Part shown: positions 8,247-16,012 of the stretch, in pieces
How the letters are laid out: every line of letters starts with the position of its first letter
Numbering within the stretch: the first letter of the stretch is position 1
Assembly (NCBI GenBank): GCA_036267355.1
Contig: DATAWG010000099.1
Span: 1-64,000, forward strand
From: Pirellulales bacterium
GTDB taxonomy: Bacteria; Planctomycetota; Planctomycetia; Pirellulales; DATAWG01
DNA: 64,000 nt
Reading direction: 5' to 3'
Notes under the pieces: generated by a model
The model's input: the letters and a program-made list of their open reading frames with translations, nothing else
Told to the model about the DNA's origin: nothing
Database searches by the model: none
Translations under genes and position numbers: made by a program

Positions 8247-9530
8247 TTAGCCGGCGTATTCGCCGACGACTAGGGCGATATTCTGGCCGCCGAAGCCGAA
8301 ACTGTTGTTGACCGCGCGGCGGCACTTCGCTTCGCGGGGCTCGTTGGGCACGTAGTCGAGATCGCAATCGGGGTCGCGATTTTCGTAGTTGATCGTCGGC
8401 GGGAGCACTTTGTCGCGGATGGCCAACATGCACACGATCAATTCCGTGGCCCCGGCGGCGGCGATCAAATGGCCCATCATGCTCTTCGTGCTCGAGACTG
8501 GAATCTTGTAGGCCTGCGGGCCAAACACCGTCTTGATGGCGAGCGTTTCCACCTTGTCGTTGACGTCGGTGCTGGTGCCGTGGGCATTGATATAGTCGAT
8601 ATCCTCCAAGCCGAGTTGGGCGTCGGCTAGGGCGAGCCGCATGCAACCGGCGGCGCCGCGGCCTTCCGGATGTGTGTCGGTGATGCGATAGGCGTCGGCC
8701 GTCGCGCCGTAGCCGAGCAATTCGCCGAGGATCGGGGCGCCGCGCGATTTGGCGTGTCCGAGTTCTTCCAACACGACCATGCCGGCGCCTTCGCCCAAGA
8801 CGAAGCCATTGCGATCCTTGTCGAATGGCCGGGAGGCTCGCGTCGGCTCGTCGTTGCGAGTGCTGAGGGCGGTGAGCAGGTTGAAGCCCGTCACGCCGAA
8901 GGCATGGATCATGCTATGCGTGCCGCCGGAGAGCATGATGTCGGCATCGCCGCGGCGGATGATTTCGGCCGCCTCGCCGACCGCCTGGCTGCTGGCCGCG
9001 CAAGCGGTGAGGCAACTGAGGTTCGGCCCTTGGGCGTTGAACATCGTGGCGAGGTGGGCCGCGGGCATGTGGGGCTCTTGCTCGATCTCGCCGAGCGGGT
9101 GCAGCGTTTCGATACCGGCGCGGGTATAGTGCAGCAAATCGAACTGTCCGCCCGAGAGCGATTCGTTCATCATCTCGGCGAAGTGCTTGAAATCTTGCTG
9201 GCCTTCACCGCAGCCGAGATAAACGCCGAAGCGATCGGGCTCGACGGCGCTCGAATCGATTCCGGCCGCATTGACGGCCTGATGGGCGGCGCCCGCGGCA
9301 AAACAGCAGTGGCGGCCGCGATATTTCCAGCGCTGCGGATCTTCGCCGATCGCGCTGATATCCCAATTGCGAACCTCGGCGGAGATGCGGGTGGGAAAAT
9401 TGCGGGCATCGAACACGGTCGTATACCCGACGCCCGACTCGCAGCGCAACAGCCGGCTCCACAATTCTTCGACGCTCGTGCCCAGCGGAGTCACGCAGCC
9501 CGCGCCGGTAATGACGACACGTTTTCTCAT
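8247..9530 (-). CDS. fabF: Beta-ketoacyl-ACP synthase II
   Basis: A 427-residue KAS II condensing enzyme that elongates acyl-ACP with malonyl-ACP. The catalytic triad is visible: nucleophile Cys177 in LTACAASSQAV, His317 in INAHGTSTDVND and His354 in KSMMGHLIAAAGATE. The C-terminal NNSFGFGGQN block and the N-terminal RVVITGAGCVTPLG are also typical, and the length is normal. Its ATG overlaps the stop of the upstream dehydratase gene by four bases (ATGA), so the two are translationally coupled. It is the last gene of a minus-strand dehydratase-ACP-dehydratase-ketosynthase operon. Without a full fab set around it, it could serve either housekeeping fatty acids or a specialised acyl product. Confidence 0.95.
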   Translation of the reverse strand: MRKRVVITGAGCVTPLGTSVEELWSRLLRCESGVGYTTVFDARNFPTRISAEVRNWDISAIGEDPQRWKYRGRHCCFAAGAAHQAVNAAGIDSSAVEPDRFGVYLGCGEGQQDFKHFAEMMNESLSGGQFDLLHYTRAGIETLHPLGEIEQEPHMPAAHLATMFNAQGPNLSCLTACAASSQAVGEAAEIIRRGDADIMLSGGTHSMIHAFGVTGFNLLTALSTRNDEPTRASRPFDKDRNGFVLGEGAGMVVLEELGHAKSRGAPILGELLGYGATADAYRITDTHPEGRGAAGCMRLALADAQLGLEDIDYINAHGTSTDVNDKVETLAIKTVFGPQAYKIPVSSTKSMMGHLIAAAGATELIVCMLAIRDKVLPPTINYENRDPDCDLDYVPNEPREAKCRRAVNNSFGFGGQNIALVVGEYAG

Positions 9531-10231
9531 CGCTGCTCTCCAACCCTTGGTGAGCGGACATGGTCCGTGGCACGGCCGTGTGCCGGCGACGTTCCGTGTG
9601 CCGGCGACGTTCCGTGTGTGGGCGACGTTCCATTTTCAGTGGGATTGCCGAAATTAGCCGCCATCGGCGGATTCGGGGCGTGATCCGGCTTGCCGCCCGC
9701 GATTTCAGGTTCACCGGGCGGCGTTGTTTGCGCCGTGACCGGCGGAGGCAGCGGCCGGCCATCGGGCAGCTTGGCCACTTCGAAAAGCCGGAGCGTGCGC
9801 AGCCAAACGACGAACGCATCTCGGGAAAACAGTTGCCGGCCGCCGTCGATATCGTCGACATAGGCGAAAAAGACATCGGCTTCCGCCTGCAGCCGGTCGC
9901 CGACATGGCTTGTGAGACTGACCGAGGCCCCCTCTTGCTTGAGGTTTTCGATCTTGGCGTGGTATTTGAGCGTATCGCCGGGTTGGGCCGAAAAATGAAA
10001 CTTCGCCCGGCTCACTTTGGCCAGCACCACGCTCCGCTCGAAATCGTGCTGCTGAGCGACCAGCAAGCCGCCGGTTTGTGCCAGACCCTCGAGGATCAGC
10101 GAATTGGGCATGACCGGCGCGCCGGGGAAGTGGTCGTGCAGATGTTCTTCGGCCAGCGTCACCGCCTTGACCGCGGTGGCCTGCACGCCCGCTTCGAATT
10201 CGGTGTAACGATCAATCCAAAACCAACGCAT
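9527..10231 (-). CDS. FabZ-like hotdog 3-hydroxyacyl-ACP dehydratase with repeat-bearing tail
   Basis: A 234-residue protein. Residues 1-150 form a FabZ/FabA-type hotdog domain with the helix motif DHFPGAPVMPNSLILEGLAQ containing His34 and Glu48, the expected catalytic pair; this predicts dehydration of 3-hydroxyacyl-ACP. The C-terminal 80 residues are Pro-rich and unusual for the family, and include a tandem array (GTSPTHGTSPAHGTSPAHG) encoded by 18-base DNA repeats at about 9575-9630. The stop overlaps the fabF start by four bases. It is the second dehydratase of the operon. Upstream, a purine-rich tract of GGGGAAGGGTGAGG units (10233-10290) separates it from the ACP gene. The tail is probably disordered and dispensable for catalysis (inference). 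Confidence 0.85.
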   Translation of the reverse strand: MRWFWIDRYTEFEAGVQATAVKAVTLAEEHLHDHFPGAPVMPNSLILEGLAQTGGLLVAQQHDFERSVVLAKVSRAKFHFSAQPGDTLKYHAKIENLKQEGASVSLTSHVGDRLQAEADVFFAYVDDIDGGRQLFSRDAFVVWLRTLRLFEVAKLPDGRPLPPPVTAQTTPPGEPEIAGGKPDHAPNPPMAANFGNPTENGTSPTHGTSPAHGTSPAHGRATDHVRSPRVGEQR

Positions 10232-10232
10232 C

Positions 10233-10292
10233 GGGAGTAGGGGGGAAGGGTGAGGGGGAAGGGTGAGGGGCGAGGGGCGAGGGGCGGGAGGG
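10233..10292 (+). repeat. G-rich purine tract
   Basis: Tandem GGGGAAGGGTGA and GGGGCGA units just upstream of the second dehydratase gene (whose start is at 10231 on the minus strand), so the transcript carries the C/pyrimidine-rich complement ahead of the start codon. No clear Shine-Dalgarno is seen in it. Confidence 0.5.
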
Positions 10293-10407
10293 AATGCTGG
10301 GTTGGGCTCACGACCGACCGAACGGCGCGTGAGAAAACAAGGCAGCAGCGACGCGAAACGACCTGGAGCCTCGCTTTTTGCTCTCGCGCGGAACCCTCGC
10401 CCTCACC

Positions 10408-10806
10408 CTACACCTTGGCCTGTTGGTTGAGCTTGCCTTCGACGTAGCGGACCAAGTCTTGCACCGTGAGCACGAGCACGAAATCCTGCACGACCGGATT
10501 CGATTCGAACTTGCTGAGATCGGCGAATGGCATCCGCTTTTTCAATTGCTCGACCCCGTCGGCGGTCACTTTGCCGTCGTGAACGTATTCGGCATTATTG
10601 AGAATGTCTTCCGGAAAAAGCTCGCCACGCGGAATCTTGATGTCGAATGCTTTTTCCAGCCGAAACACGATGTCGAGAAAATCGATCGACTCGGCCCCGA
10701 GATCGCCAACCATCGTGGCCTCGGGCGTCACTTCGTCTTCATCAACTCCGAGTGCATCGACCAGCGCGGTGCGCACCTTGGCAAAGACTTCTTCATGCGA
10801 CGGCAT
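10408..10806 (-). CDS. Acyl carrier protein with C-terminal extension
   Basis: A 132-residue acyl carrier protein. The 4'-phosphopantetheine attachment site is Ser40 in GDLGAESIDFLDIVFRLEKA, following the usual helix I (EEVFAKVRTALVDALGVDED). The carrier domain is complete by about residue 85; a further 45 residues (from about KKRMPFADLSKF to KLNQQAKV) are an extension not present in the ordinary 78-residue AcpP, with the VQDLVRYVE segment resembling a helix IV. The long form and the operon position between two dehydratases suggest a dedicated carrier for this pathway rather than the housekeeping ACP, which should be elsewhere. AGGTTC lies a few bases before the ATG. Confidence 0.9.
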   Translation of the reverse strand: MPSHEEVFAKVRTALVDALGVDEDEVTPEATMVGDLGAESIDFLDIVFRLEKAFDIKIPRGELFPEDILNNAEYVHDGKVTADGVEQLKKRMPFADLSKFESNPVVQDFVLVLTVQDLVRYVEGKLNQQAKV

Positions 10807-10915
10807 TACGTTGAACCTCCAAAGACGGGTTTACGAACCAAATGGTTTTTTCGATCGCGGCGGATGCGCTTTCGTGGCTGTCGAGCTGCTGGTTTGCTGA
10901 GTTGTTTTGTCGATG

Positions 10916-11031
10916 TGTGCCACTGGCAAGCGCAGTCGGCCAGTGCCGACCCACCGCGTCGCGCAGCACTGGCCGACTGAGCTGGCCAGTGGCACACCAG
11001 GGTTTGCTGGCACACCAGGGTTTGCTGGCAC
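10916..11031. repeat. CACTGGCC palindromic repeat and 19-base tandem
   Basis: GTGCCACTGGCAAGCGCAGT then CGGCCAGTG (10916-10945) pairs with CACTGGCCGACTGAGCTGGC then CAGTGGCAC (10971-10999), giving a large imperfect palindrome. It is followed by two copies of GGCACACCAGGGTTTGCT. The same palindrome family occurs at 16086-16130, 16270-16312 and 32718-32752. It separates the ACP gene from the first dehydratase. Confidence 0.65.
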
Positions 11032-11041
11032 GCACCTGCCT

Positions 11042-11599
11042 TTACTGTTCCGATCTTCCGCTTCCGCTCGCCGCGGCGGATTGTACGCCGTGCGGCGAAA
11101 TGGCTTCCTTCGCCGATTGCTCGACGGCAGCAGGGCGGTGCAACAAAGCGAACAAGGCTCGCATCTGCCGCGTCACCAACCCGTCCGTCTCCGCCGCTCC
11201 CAGGCCTCGCTCGACCAAGTTGTAGCGCTCCAACACTAAGCGGGCAGTAAATTTCGTTTGTCCGTCGACAGTTCCTTGGGCCTTGAGTTTGGTTTCCACC
11301 TCATCCTGGCCGGTGATTTCGGCGGTGACGCAGAGCGTTTGCCCCGGCGAGACAAAATCGCTGTATTTCACGTTTCGCGCTTCTTTAAGCACCACCATAC
11401 TATGCGCAAAATCTTCGCTCGCCCGTATCAACCAAGCCCCGGCCTGCGTCATCGCCTCGAGCATCAATACGCCCGGCATCACCGGGAACCGCGGAAAATG
11501 GTCGGCCAAATACTCTTCCGCCAGCGACAGGGATTTCACCGCGCGAATGGAGGCGCCGGGCTCAAGTTGGTCGATTCGGTCGATCAGTGTGAAACGCAT
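11042..11599 (-). CDS. FabZ-like 3-hydroxyacyl-ACP dehydratase (first gene of the operon)
   Basis: A 185-residue hotdog-fold dehydratase. DHFPRFPVMPGVLMLEAMTQ holds the catalytic His34 and Glu48; MRFTLIDRIDQLEPG and EVETKLKAQGTVDG are standard strands. It is clearly paralogous to the second dehydratase of the same operon (both start MR-x(2-3)-IDR and align through VKSLSLAEEYLADHFP). The last 45 residues (LHRPAAVEQSAKEA onward) are a low-complexity tail. It heads the minus-strand operon; the gap to the ACP gene (235 bases) is filled with the CACTGGCC repeat. A perfect inverted repeat 51 bases upstream of the start may affect expression. Two dehydratases, one ACP and one ketosynthase without reductase resemble cores of aryl-polyene or other specialised type II systems (inference). 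Confidence 0.88.
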   Translation of the reverse strand: MRFTLIDRIDQLEPGASIRAVKSLSLAEEYLADHFPRFPVMPGVLMLEAMTQAGAWLIRASEDFAHSMVVLKEARNVKYSDFVSPGQTLCVTAEITGQDEVETKLKAQGTVDGQTKFTARLVLERYNLVERGLGAAETDGLVTRQMRALFALLHRPAAVEQSAKEAISPHGVQSAAASGSGRSEQ

Positions 11600-11649
11600 G
11601 ACGGCCCCCTAGTGGCTGGTCCAGGCAAAATTGGCGGGCGCCACGTGTC

Positions 11650-11727
11650 GTGAGCGGCAAGGCGCTAGCCGCCGGTTTTTCAGCCGCCGCGCCGCATTCG
11701 ACCGGCGGCTAGCGCCTTGCCGCTCAC
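11650..11727. repeat. Perfect 27-bp inverted repeat upstream of the fatty-acid-type operon
   Basis: The left arm 11650-11676 begins GTGAGCGGCAAGGCGCTAGC; the right arm 11701-11727 is its exact complement over all 27 bases, with a 24-base loop rich in GCCGCC. It sits 51 bases before the first dehydratase gene, probably in its leader or promoter region. Confidence 0.8.
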
Positions 11728-12386
11728 AATTCACACAACCACCCAACACATCAAGTCGTGATTGATGGACCCACTCGCCACCTTGTGGGCAAGCCTTCCG
11801 CCAGGATCGCCAGCCCGACCTGCAAAAGTTTGGCCGTTCGCCTGGTGCGGACCGAACCCTAAGTCTTTTGTTTTCCCGTCTTTATGCTAACCCAAGGCGA
11901 TTCCCTTGAGTGGAGCAGAAATGGCCTTTAGCTTGGCAGAAAAATAACTTCTCCGCAGACCCCTCTCTCCCCCTGTGGGAGATGGCAGGGCGGCGGCTCA
12001 AAAAGCGGAAGTTATTTTTCGGTCGAGTCTTACAGGGTTGAGTATAGACAGATGCATGCTACGCGACAACCGAAAAACGAGGCCTCCCGGCGCGGAGCGG
12101 GTCAGAGAATGCCGAGAATTCGAGGCCCAAGCTAGCAACTACGGTCGGCCGTCGTTTCACCCGTATCTGCCATGGTGGCACCAATGATCCAGGCCTGCAC
12201 GGAGCGGTCGGTTTTCACAACTCCATATTTCCCAACATGATAATTAGCCGCTCAGGCCGGAGAAATCGAGTCGGCATACGCTTTGCTTTTTCAGTGTGTT
12301 GGTTCGTTGGATTGACAGTTTGGCATTTGATTTTCGGCATCGGCGGCTTTCCGCAATCGGAAGCCGCAAACACCGGATTTTCCGAT
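11728..12386. other. Intergenic region with no supported gene
   Basis: Apart from the MITE-like element at 11931-12029 I see no convincing coding frame here. It separates the minus-strand fatty-acid-type operon from the plus-strand chaperone genes. A frame starting at 11975 reads through the element and is rejected. Confidence 0.5.
11931..12029. mobile_element. MITE-like element copy 3 with TTA direct repeats
   Basis: A 99-base element: left end GCTTGGCAGAAAAATAACTT, right end GCGGAAGTTATTTTTCGGTC then GAGTC. TTA stands immediately before (11928-11930) and after (12030-12032), consistent with a 3-base target duplication. Confidence 0.8.
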
Positions 12387-12399
12387 AAGGAGGAATGCA

Positions 12400-12837
12400 A
12401 TGCTATTACGTCGTTCGTGGCATGCGTCGCCCACAAATCAGCTTCGCAATGAATTGGATCAGTTCTTCGTCAACTTCCTCGGCAATCCCGTTGCAGGTGG
12501 GCTCGACGCATTTCCGCCCGTCAACGTTTGGGAAGAGCAGGACACGCTGTATGTCGAAGCGGAAGTGGCCGGCGTGGCGAAAGACAATCTCGACATCACA
12601 GTGGTGGAAAACGAATTGATCCTCAAGGGCCAGTGTGCTGAACCGGCAGCGGCCAGCGACTCGAAGACCTATCATCGGCGAGAACGCCCGGTTGGCTCGT
12701 TTACGCGCGTCGTCGCGCTGCCGTTCGATGTCAACGCCGATGGCGTCAAAGCGTCGTTCAACGACGGTGTGCTGTTGGTGACGTTGCCGAAGGCCGAGGC
12801 TGCGAAGCCGCGGAAGGTGAAAATTCACGCGTCGTGA
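12400..12837 (+). CDS. Small heat-shock protein (Hsp20/alpha-crystallin)
   Basis: A 145-residue ATP-independent holdase chaperone. The alpha-crystallin domain spans about residues 40-140: PPVNVWEEQDTLYVEAEVAG, DITVVENELILKG, the F-RVVALPFDVNADGVKA segment and the hallmark ASFNDGVLLVTLPKAE, ending in KVKIHAS, which provides an I-x-I-like tail. The start is secure: AAGGAGG sits 6 bases before ATG 12400. It is followed 73 bases later by a second Hsp20 gene in the same direction, most likely co-transcribed, and the pair ends at a strong intrinsic terminator. A heat-responsive regulator site such as CIRCE was looked for and not found. Confidence 0.93.
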   Translation: MLLRRSWHASPTNQLRNELDQFFVNFLGNPVAGGLDAFPPVNVWEEQDTLYVEAEVAGVAKDNLDITVVENELILKGQCAEPAAASDSKTYHRRERPVGSFTRVVALPFDVNADGVKASFNDGVLLVTLPKAEAAKPRKVKIHAS

Positions 12838-12910
12838 AAGCAGGCTGAATGCGGATCGGCCGCTAACAATCCCACGCAAAAAGTAGACAAATTTCCGAGG
12901 AGATTTTTCC

Positions 12911-13318
12911 ATGGCAACCCAAACGCTTCAAGAAAATGGAGCCCAGGCCGCCGTTGGGCAACAGCCTCAACGCGGGCAATACTACCGCCCGAACGTCGAC
13001 TTGGTCGAGAAGACGGACGAACTATTGGTGATCGCCGATCTGCCGGGCGCGAAGAGCGACCAGATCGACATCCAATTCGAAAACGGTTCGTTGACGATCC
13101 ACGCTGAGGTGCCGCAGCGCCGGGGTGAAAACGCCACCTATTTGCTGCGCGAATTCGGCGTCGGCGATTTTTATCGCACGTTCCGCGTCAGCGAACAGAT
13201 CGATCCGGCTCGGATCAACGCCGAATATCGCGATGGAGTGTTGTTTTTGCATCTGCCGAAGGCCGAAGCCGCCAAACCACGGAAAATCACCGTAAACGCG
13301 GCGAGCTCGAACGGCTGA
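12911..13318 (+). CDS. Small heat-shock protein (second Hsp20)
   Basis: A 135-residue Hsp20 with a domain at about 25-130: YRPNVDLVEKTDELLVIADL, IDIQFENGSLTIHAEV, FRVSEQIDPARINAEYRDGV and LFLHLPKAEAAKPRKITVNA. GAGGAG lies 8 bases before the ATG. Compared with the upstream paralogue it keeps the same PKAEAAKPRK junction but differs in the N-terminal arm, which sets oligomer assembly, so the two probably form distinct or mixed oligomers (inference). Tandem Hsp20 genes of this sort are common in bacteria exposed to stress. Confidence 0.93.
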   Translation: MATQTLQENGAQAAVGQQPQRGQYYRPNVDLVEKTDELLVIADLPGAKSDQIDIQFENGSLTIHAEVPQRRGENATYLLREFGVGDFYRTFRVSEQIDPARINAEYRDGVLFLHLPKAEAAKPRKITVNAASSNG

Positions 13319-13391
13319 TGCTCGTCCGGGTTTCCGGTGGCCGAAAACCCAGACGAAAATTAGAAGATTTGCGGCATTCCGTGATCAACGA

Positions 13392-13434
13392 CGCCCTGAC
13401 GCGAGCATCGCGCTCGTGCCAGGGCGATTTTTTT
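13392..13434 (+). terminator. Intrinsic terminator of the Hsp20 pair
   Basis: GCCCTGACGCGAGC pairs with GCTCGTGCCAGGGC (12 of 14 positions), with a short loop, followed by ATTTTTTTC. It lies 74 bases after the second Hsp20 stop codon. Confidence 0.8.
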
Positions 13435-13513
13435 CGGTTGATCAACGTGTGCTTATTTTCGTCAGTTGTGCCGGCTCCCTTAGATCGAGAAATCGCCCCA
13501 GGATGGCTAGCAA

Positions 13514-13771
13514 ATGTCCGCACTTAGCCGAATCACTTTCGACTCTCTATTTCAATGGCCAAATCGCCAGAATGGGTGGAAAGGTGGGAAGCCGTGCGTT
13601 CGCGGAATGCGGGTCGCGGTCGGCGCGATTGCCGGCCTCGTTGCGAGCGGCGCAACGCTCGATGGAATTCTGGCCGATCATCCATATCTCGAAGCCGAGG
13701 ACATTTCCGCCGCGCTCTCGTATGCCGCGTGGCGGTCGGAGGAAATCGACGTGCCTCGCGCGCAGCCATGA
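13514..13771 (+). CDS. DUF433 family protein (antitoxin-like)
   Basis: An 85-residue protein matching DUF433, a small helix-turn-helix-type family often found as the antitoxin of PIN-like DUF5615 toxins. The signature order is visible: RITFD, GKPCVRGMRVAVGAIAGLVA, SGATLDGILADHPYLEAEDI and SAALSYAAW. A short extra segment (SLFQWPNRQNGWK) precedes GGKPC compared with the usual family layout. No DUF5615-like toxin lies next to it: 58 bases downstream starts ptsI. It is therefore an orphan copy, perhaps a regulator in its own right or the remnant of a toxin-antitoxin pair (inference). AGGATGG lies about 10 bases before the ATG. Confidence 0.8.
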   Translation: MSALSRITFDSLFQWPNRQNGWKGGKPCVRGMRVAVGAIAGLVASGATLDGILADHPYLEAEDISAALSYAAWRSEEIDVPRAQP

Positions 13772-13791
13772 ACTTCAATTCTCCCTCCCCG

Positions 13792-13820
13792 TTGTCTCGC
13801 CCGCCCGATCGGTGCTATAA
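13792..13820 (+). promoter_or_regulatory. Sigma-70-like promoter of ptsI
   Basis: TTGTCT (13792-13797) and TATAAC (13815-13820) with a 17-base spacer. Transcription would start about 13827, giving an almost leaderless message for the ATG at 13830, which fits the lack of a Shine-Dalgarno there. Confidence 0.5.
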
Positions 13821-13829
13821 CTGCCCGCT

Positions 13830-15581
13830 ATGCGCAAGGGCATTGGAGTATCGCCGGGCGTCGTGGTGGGGACGGCTTATTGCATCAACGAAATCTTCGT
13901 GAATCCAACCACGCGGCGGTTGGAGGCCGAAGAAGTGATGCCCGAGTTGGCCAATTACGAACGTGCGCGCGATGCCGCCGCCGCCGATTTGCATTCGCTC
14001 TACACGAAAGTGGCCACACAGGTCGGCACGCTCGAGGCCTCGATCTTCCAGGCCCACGAGGCGATCCTCCGCGATCCGTCGTTCACCGCGAAAATCCGCG
14101 CTTGGATCGTCGATCAACATCAAAGCGCCACCTACGCGCTGAACCAGGTGCTGCACGAATACACCGCGCTTTTCGAGAAGACCGAAGACGCGTATATCCG
14201 CGAGCGCTTGGCCGACGTGCGCGACGTGATCCTCCGCATCAGCGGCCATCTTTCCGAGGTGCTGCACCCGGAAATCGAAACGCTCCCCGAGCCGCTGATC
14301 GTCGTGGCGGATGAATTGCTGCCGTCGCACGTGGTGCTGTTGGGCCATCGAAAATTCGTCGGCATCGCCACGCAGGCCGGCGGCCAAACCAGCCATGCCG
14401 CACTGCTCGCCCGCAGCCACGGCATTCCGGCGGTTTCCGGCTTGCGCGGCATGCTGAAATTCGTCAAGACGGGCGACACGATCATCGTCGACGGCCGCGA
14501 AGGACAAGTGATCGTCAACCCGGGCCCCGAAATCGAAAGCGCGTATCGCAAGCTGCAGCGAGAGTTCTTCGACCTGAAAGACCAATTGGCCGCCACCCGC
14601 GATCATCCGGCCGTTACCGCCGACGGCGTCGAGATCGAACTGCTCGCCAACGTCAACAATCTCGCCGACGCGGAAGCCGCCGCGGCGATGGGCGCCTCGG
14701 GCATCGGGCTCTATCGCACCGAGTATCTGTTCCTGACGCATCCCGACGTGCCCGACGAACAGGAGCAGCTCGGCGTTTACAAAAAAATCATCGCCGCCAG
14801 CCCAAACCACCGTGTCACGATCCGCACGCTCGATCTCGGCGGCGACAAAACGATCCCCTATTTGGGCCATGCGAGGGAAGCGAATCCGTTCATGGGCTGG
14901 CGGTCGATCCGCTTGTCGTTCGAGCACCCGGAGTTTTTCGCCACGCAAATCAGGGCCATCCTGCGGGCCGCATACGGCAAGAAAAACGACGTGCGGCTCA
15001 TGTTCCCGATGATCACGACGCTCGAAGAAATCCGCAAAGTGCGCAAAATGGTCGCCCGAGCCAAGCAGCAACTCGATCGGCAAAAGAAGCGCTATGGGAC
15101 CGTGCCGATCGGCTTGATGGTCGAAGTGCCGGCCGCGGCGATCTGCATCGAATCGCTGATGGACGAGGTGGATTTCGTTTCCATCGGCTCCAACGATCTC
15201 GTGCAATATCTGATGGCGGCCGATCGCGACAACCCGCGCGTCAGCCATCTATGCCAACCGCTGAGCCCAGCCGTTTTGCGGGTGCTGAACAACACCATCC
15301 GCTCATGCATCGCCGCGGGCAAACGCTGCACCCTCTGCGGCGAAATGGCCAGCGCCCCGCGCGCATTCCTGCTGCTGTTCGGCATGGGCTTGCGCAGCTT
15401 CAGTCTTAGCCCGGCTTTCGTTCCTTCGATCAAAGACCTGACCAGCCATCTAACGCAGCCCCGCGCAGAAGAAATTCTCAACCGCGCGCTGAAGCTCAAG
15501 ACCACGAGCGACGTAAGCCGGTATCTGGGCACCGAAATCGCCAAAATCGCGCCCAATCTAAAGCTGCTCGATACCGCATAA
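13830..15581 (+). CDS. ptsI: Phosphoenolpyruvate-protein phosphotransferase (PTS enzyme I)
   Basis: A 583-residue enzyme I, normal length, which takes phosphate from PEP and passes it to HPr. Phosphorylated His189 is in GGQTSHAALLARSHGIPAVS; the PEP-binding arginine is in GIGLYRTEYLF (Arg296); GSNDLVQYLMAADRDNP and the catalytic Cys503 in CTLCGEMAS complete the PEP-binding barrel. The order is helical HPr-binding domain, phosphohistidine swivel domain, then C-terminal barrel. There is no ptsH, EIIA or sugar permease next to it, so the partner HPr is elsewhere and the role may be regulatory rather than sugar uptake (inference). It has its own near-leaderless promoter and follows the DUF433 gene. 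Confidence 0.95.
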   Translation: MRKGIGVSPGVVVGTAYCINEIFVNPTTRRLEAEEVMPELANYERARDAAAADLHSLYTKVATQVGTLEASIFQAHEAILRDPSFTAKIRAWIVDQHQSATYALNQVLHEYTALFEKTEDAYIRERLADVRDVILRISGHLSEVLHPEIETLPEPLIVVADELLPSHVVLLGHRKFVGIATQAGGQTSHAALLARSHGIPAVSGLRGMLKFVKTGDTIIVDGREGQVIVNPGPEIESAYRKLQREFFDLKDQLAATRDHPAVTADGVEIELLANVNNLADAEAAAAMGASGIGLYRTEYLFLTHPDVPDEQEQLGVYKKIIAASPNHRVTIRTLDLGGDKTIPYLGHAREANPFMGWRSIRLSFEHPEFFATQIRAILRAAYGKKNDVRLMFPMITTLEEIRKVRKMVARAKQQLDRQKKRYGTVPIGLMVEVPAAAICIESLMDEVDFVSIGSNDLVQYLMAADRDNPRVSHLCQPLSPAVLRVLNNTIRSCIAAGKRCTLCGEMASAPRAFLLLFGMGLRSFSLSPAFVPSIKDLTSHLTQPRAEEILNRALKLKTTSDVSRYLGTEIAKIAPNLKLLDTA

Positions 15582-15655
15582 CGCGAAGCAAGGCACCCGC
15601 GATATACGCGAAAGACGCGGATACATTGCAGCGCAAACCACGAATCACCAATCCC

Positions 15656-16012
15656 GGCCGCAAGGCCGCACCCAGGCACACTCCGTGTGCCGCCTGCCCC
15701 GCTCTGTGCCCAACCCGCCGCGAAGCGCAAACGGCACACGGAGTGTGCCTACTACGTTGGCGCCTTATTCGAAATTCATCGGCGCCCGCAGCGCGGTCGG
15801 CGCCGTCGCGCTGCCGGAAAAGATCGCCGTCGAAATCAAAGCCGCGTAGCGCGCGGCCGCAAGGCCGCACCCAACGTAGCAGGCACACTCCGTGTGCCGT
15901 CTGCCCCGCTCTGTGCCCAACCCGCCGCGGAGCGCAGACGGCACACGGAGTGTGCCTACTACGTTGGCGCCTTCATTCGAAATTCATCATCGCCCGCACC
16001 GCGGTCAGCGCC
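15656..16012. repeat. Duplicated block with GGCACACGGAGTGTGCC palindromes
   Basis: Copy A (15656-15807) and copy B (15854-16012) share GGCCGCAAGGCCGCACCCA, AGGCACACTCCGTGTGCC, its complement GGCACACGGAGTGTGCCTAC, then ACGTTGGCGCCTT and CGAAATTCATC. The inverted arms within each copy could form hairpins after the ptsI stop. No protein is supported in 15582-16494. Confidence 0.7.

Noticed and set aside
11975-12187. 70-codon plus-strand frame
   Set aside because: It starts inside MITE copy 3 and has no family resemblance or Shine-Dalgarno.
12312-12340. TTGACA as a promoter of the Hsp20 genes
   Set aside because: The -35 is perfect but the best -10 at 17 bases (CGGCAT) matches only two positions. 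No CIRCE element was found either.
13815-15248. 477-codon minus-strand frame
   Set aside because: Shadow of ptsI; His- and Asp-rich nonsense opposite a full set of enzyme I motifs.
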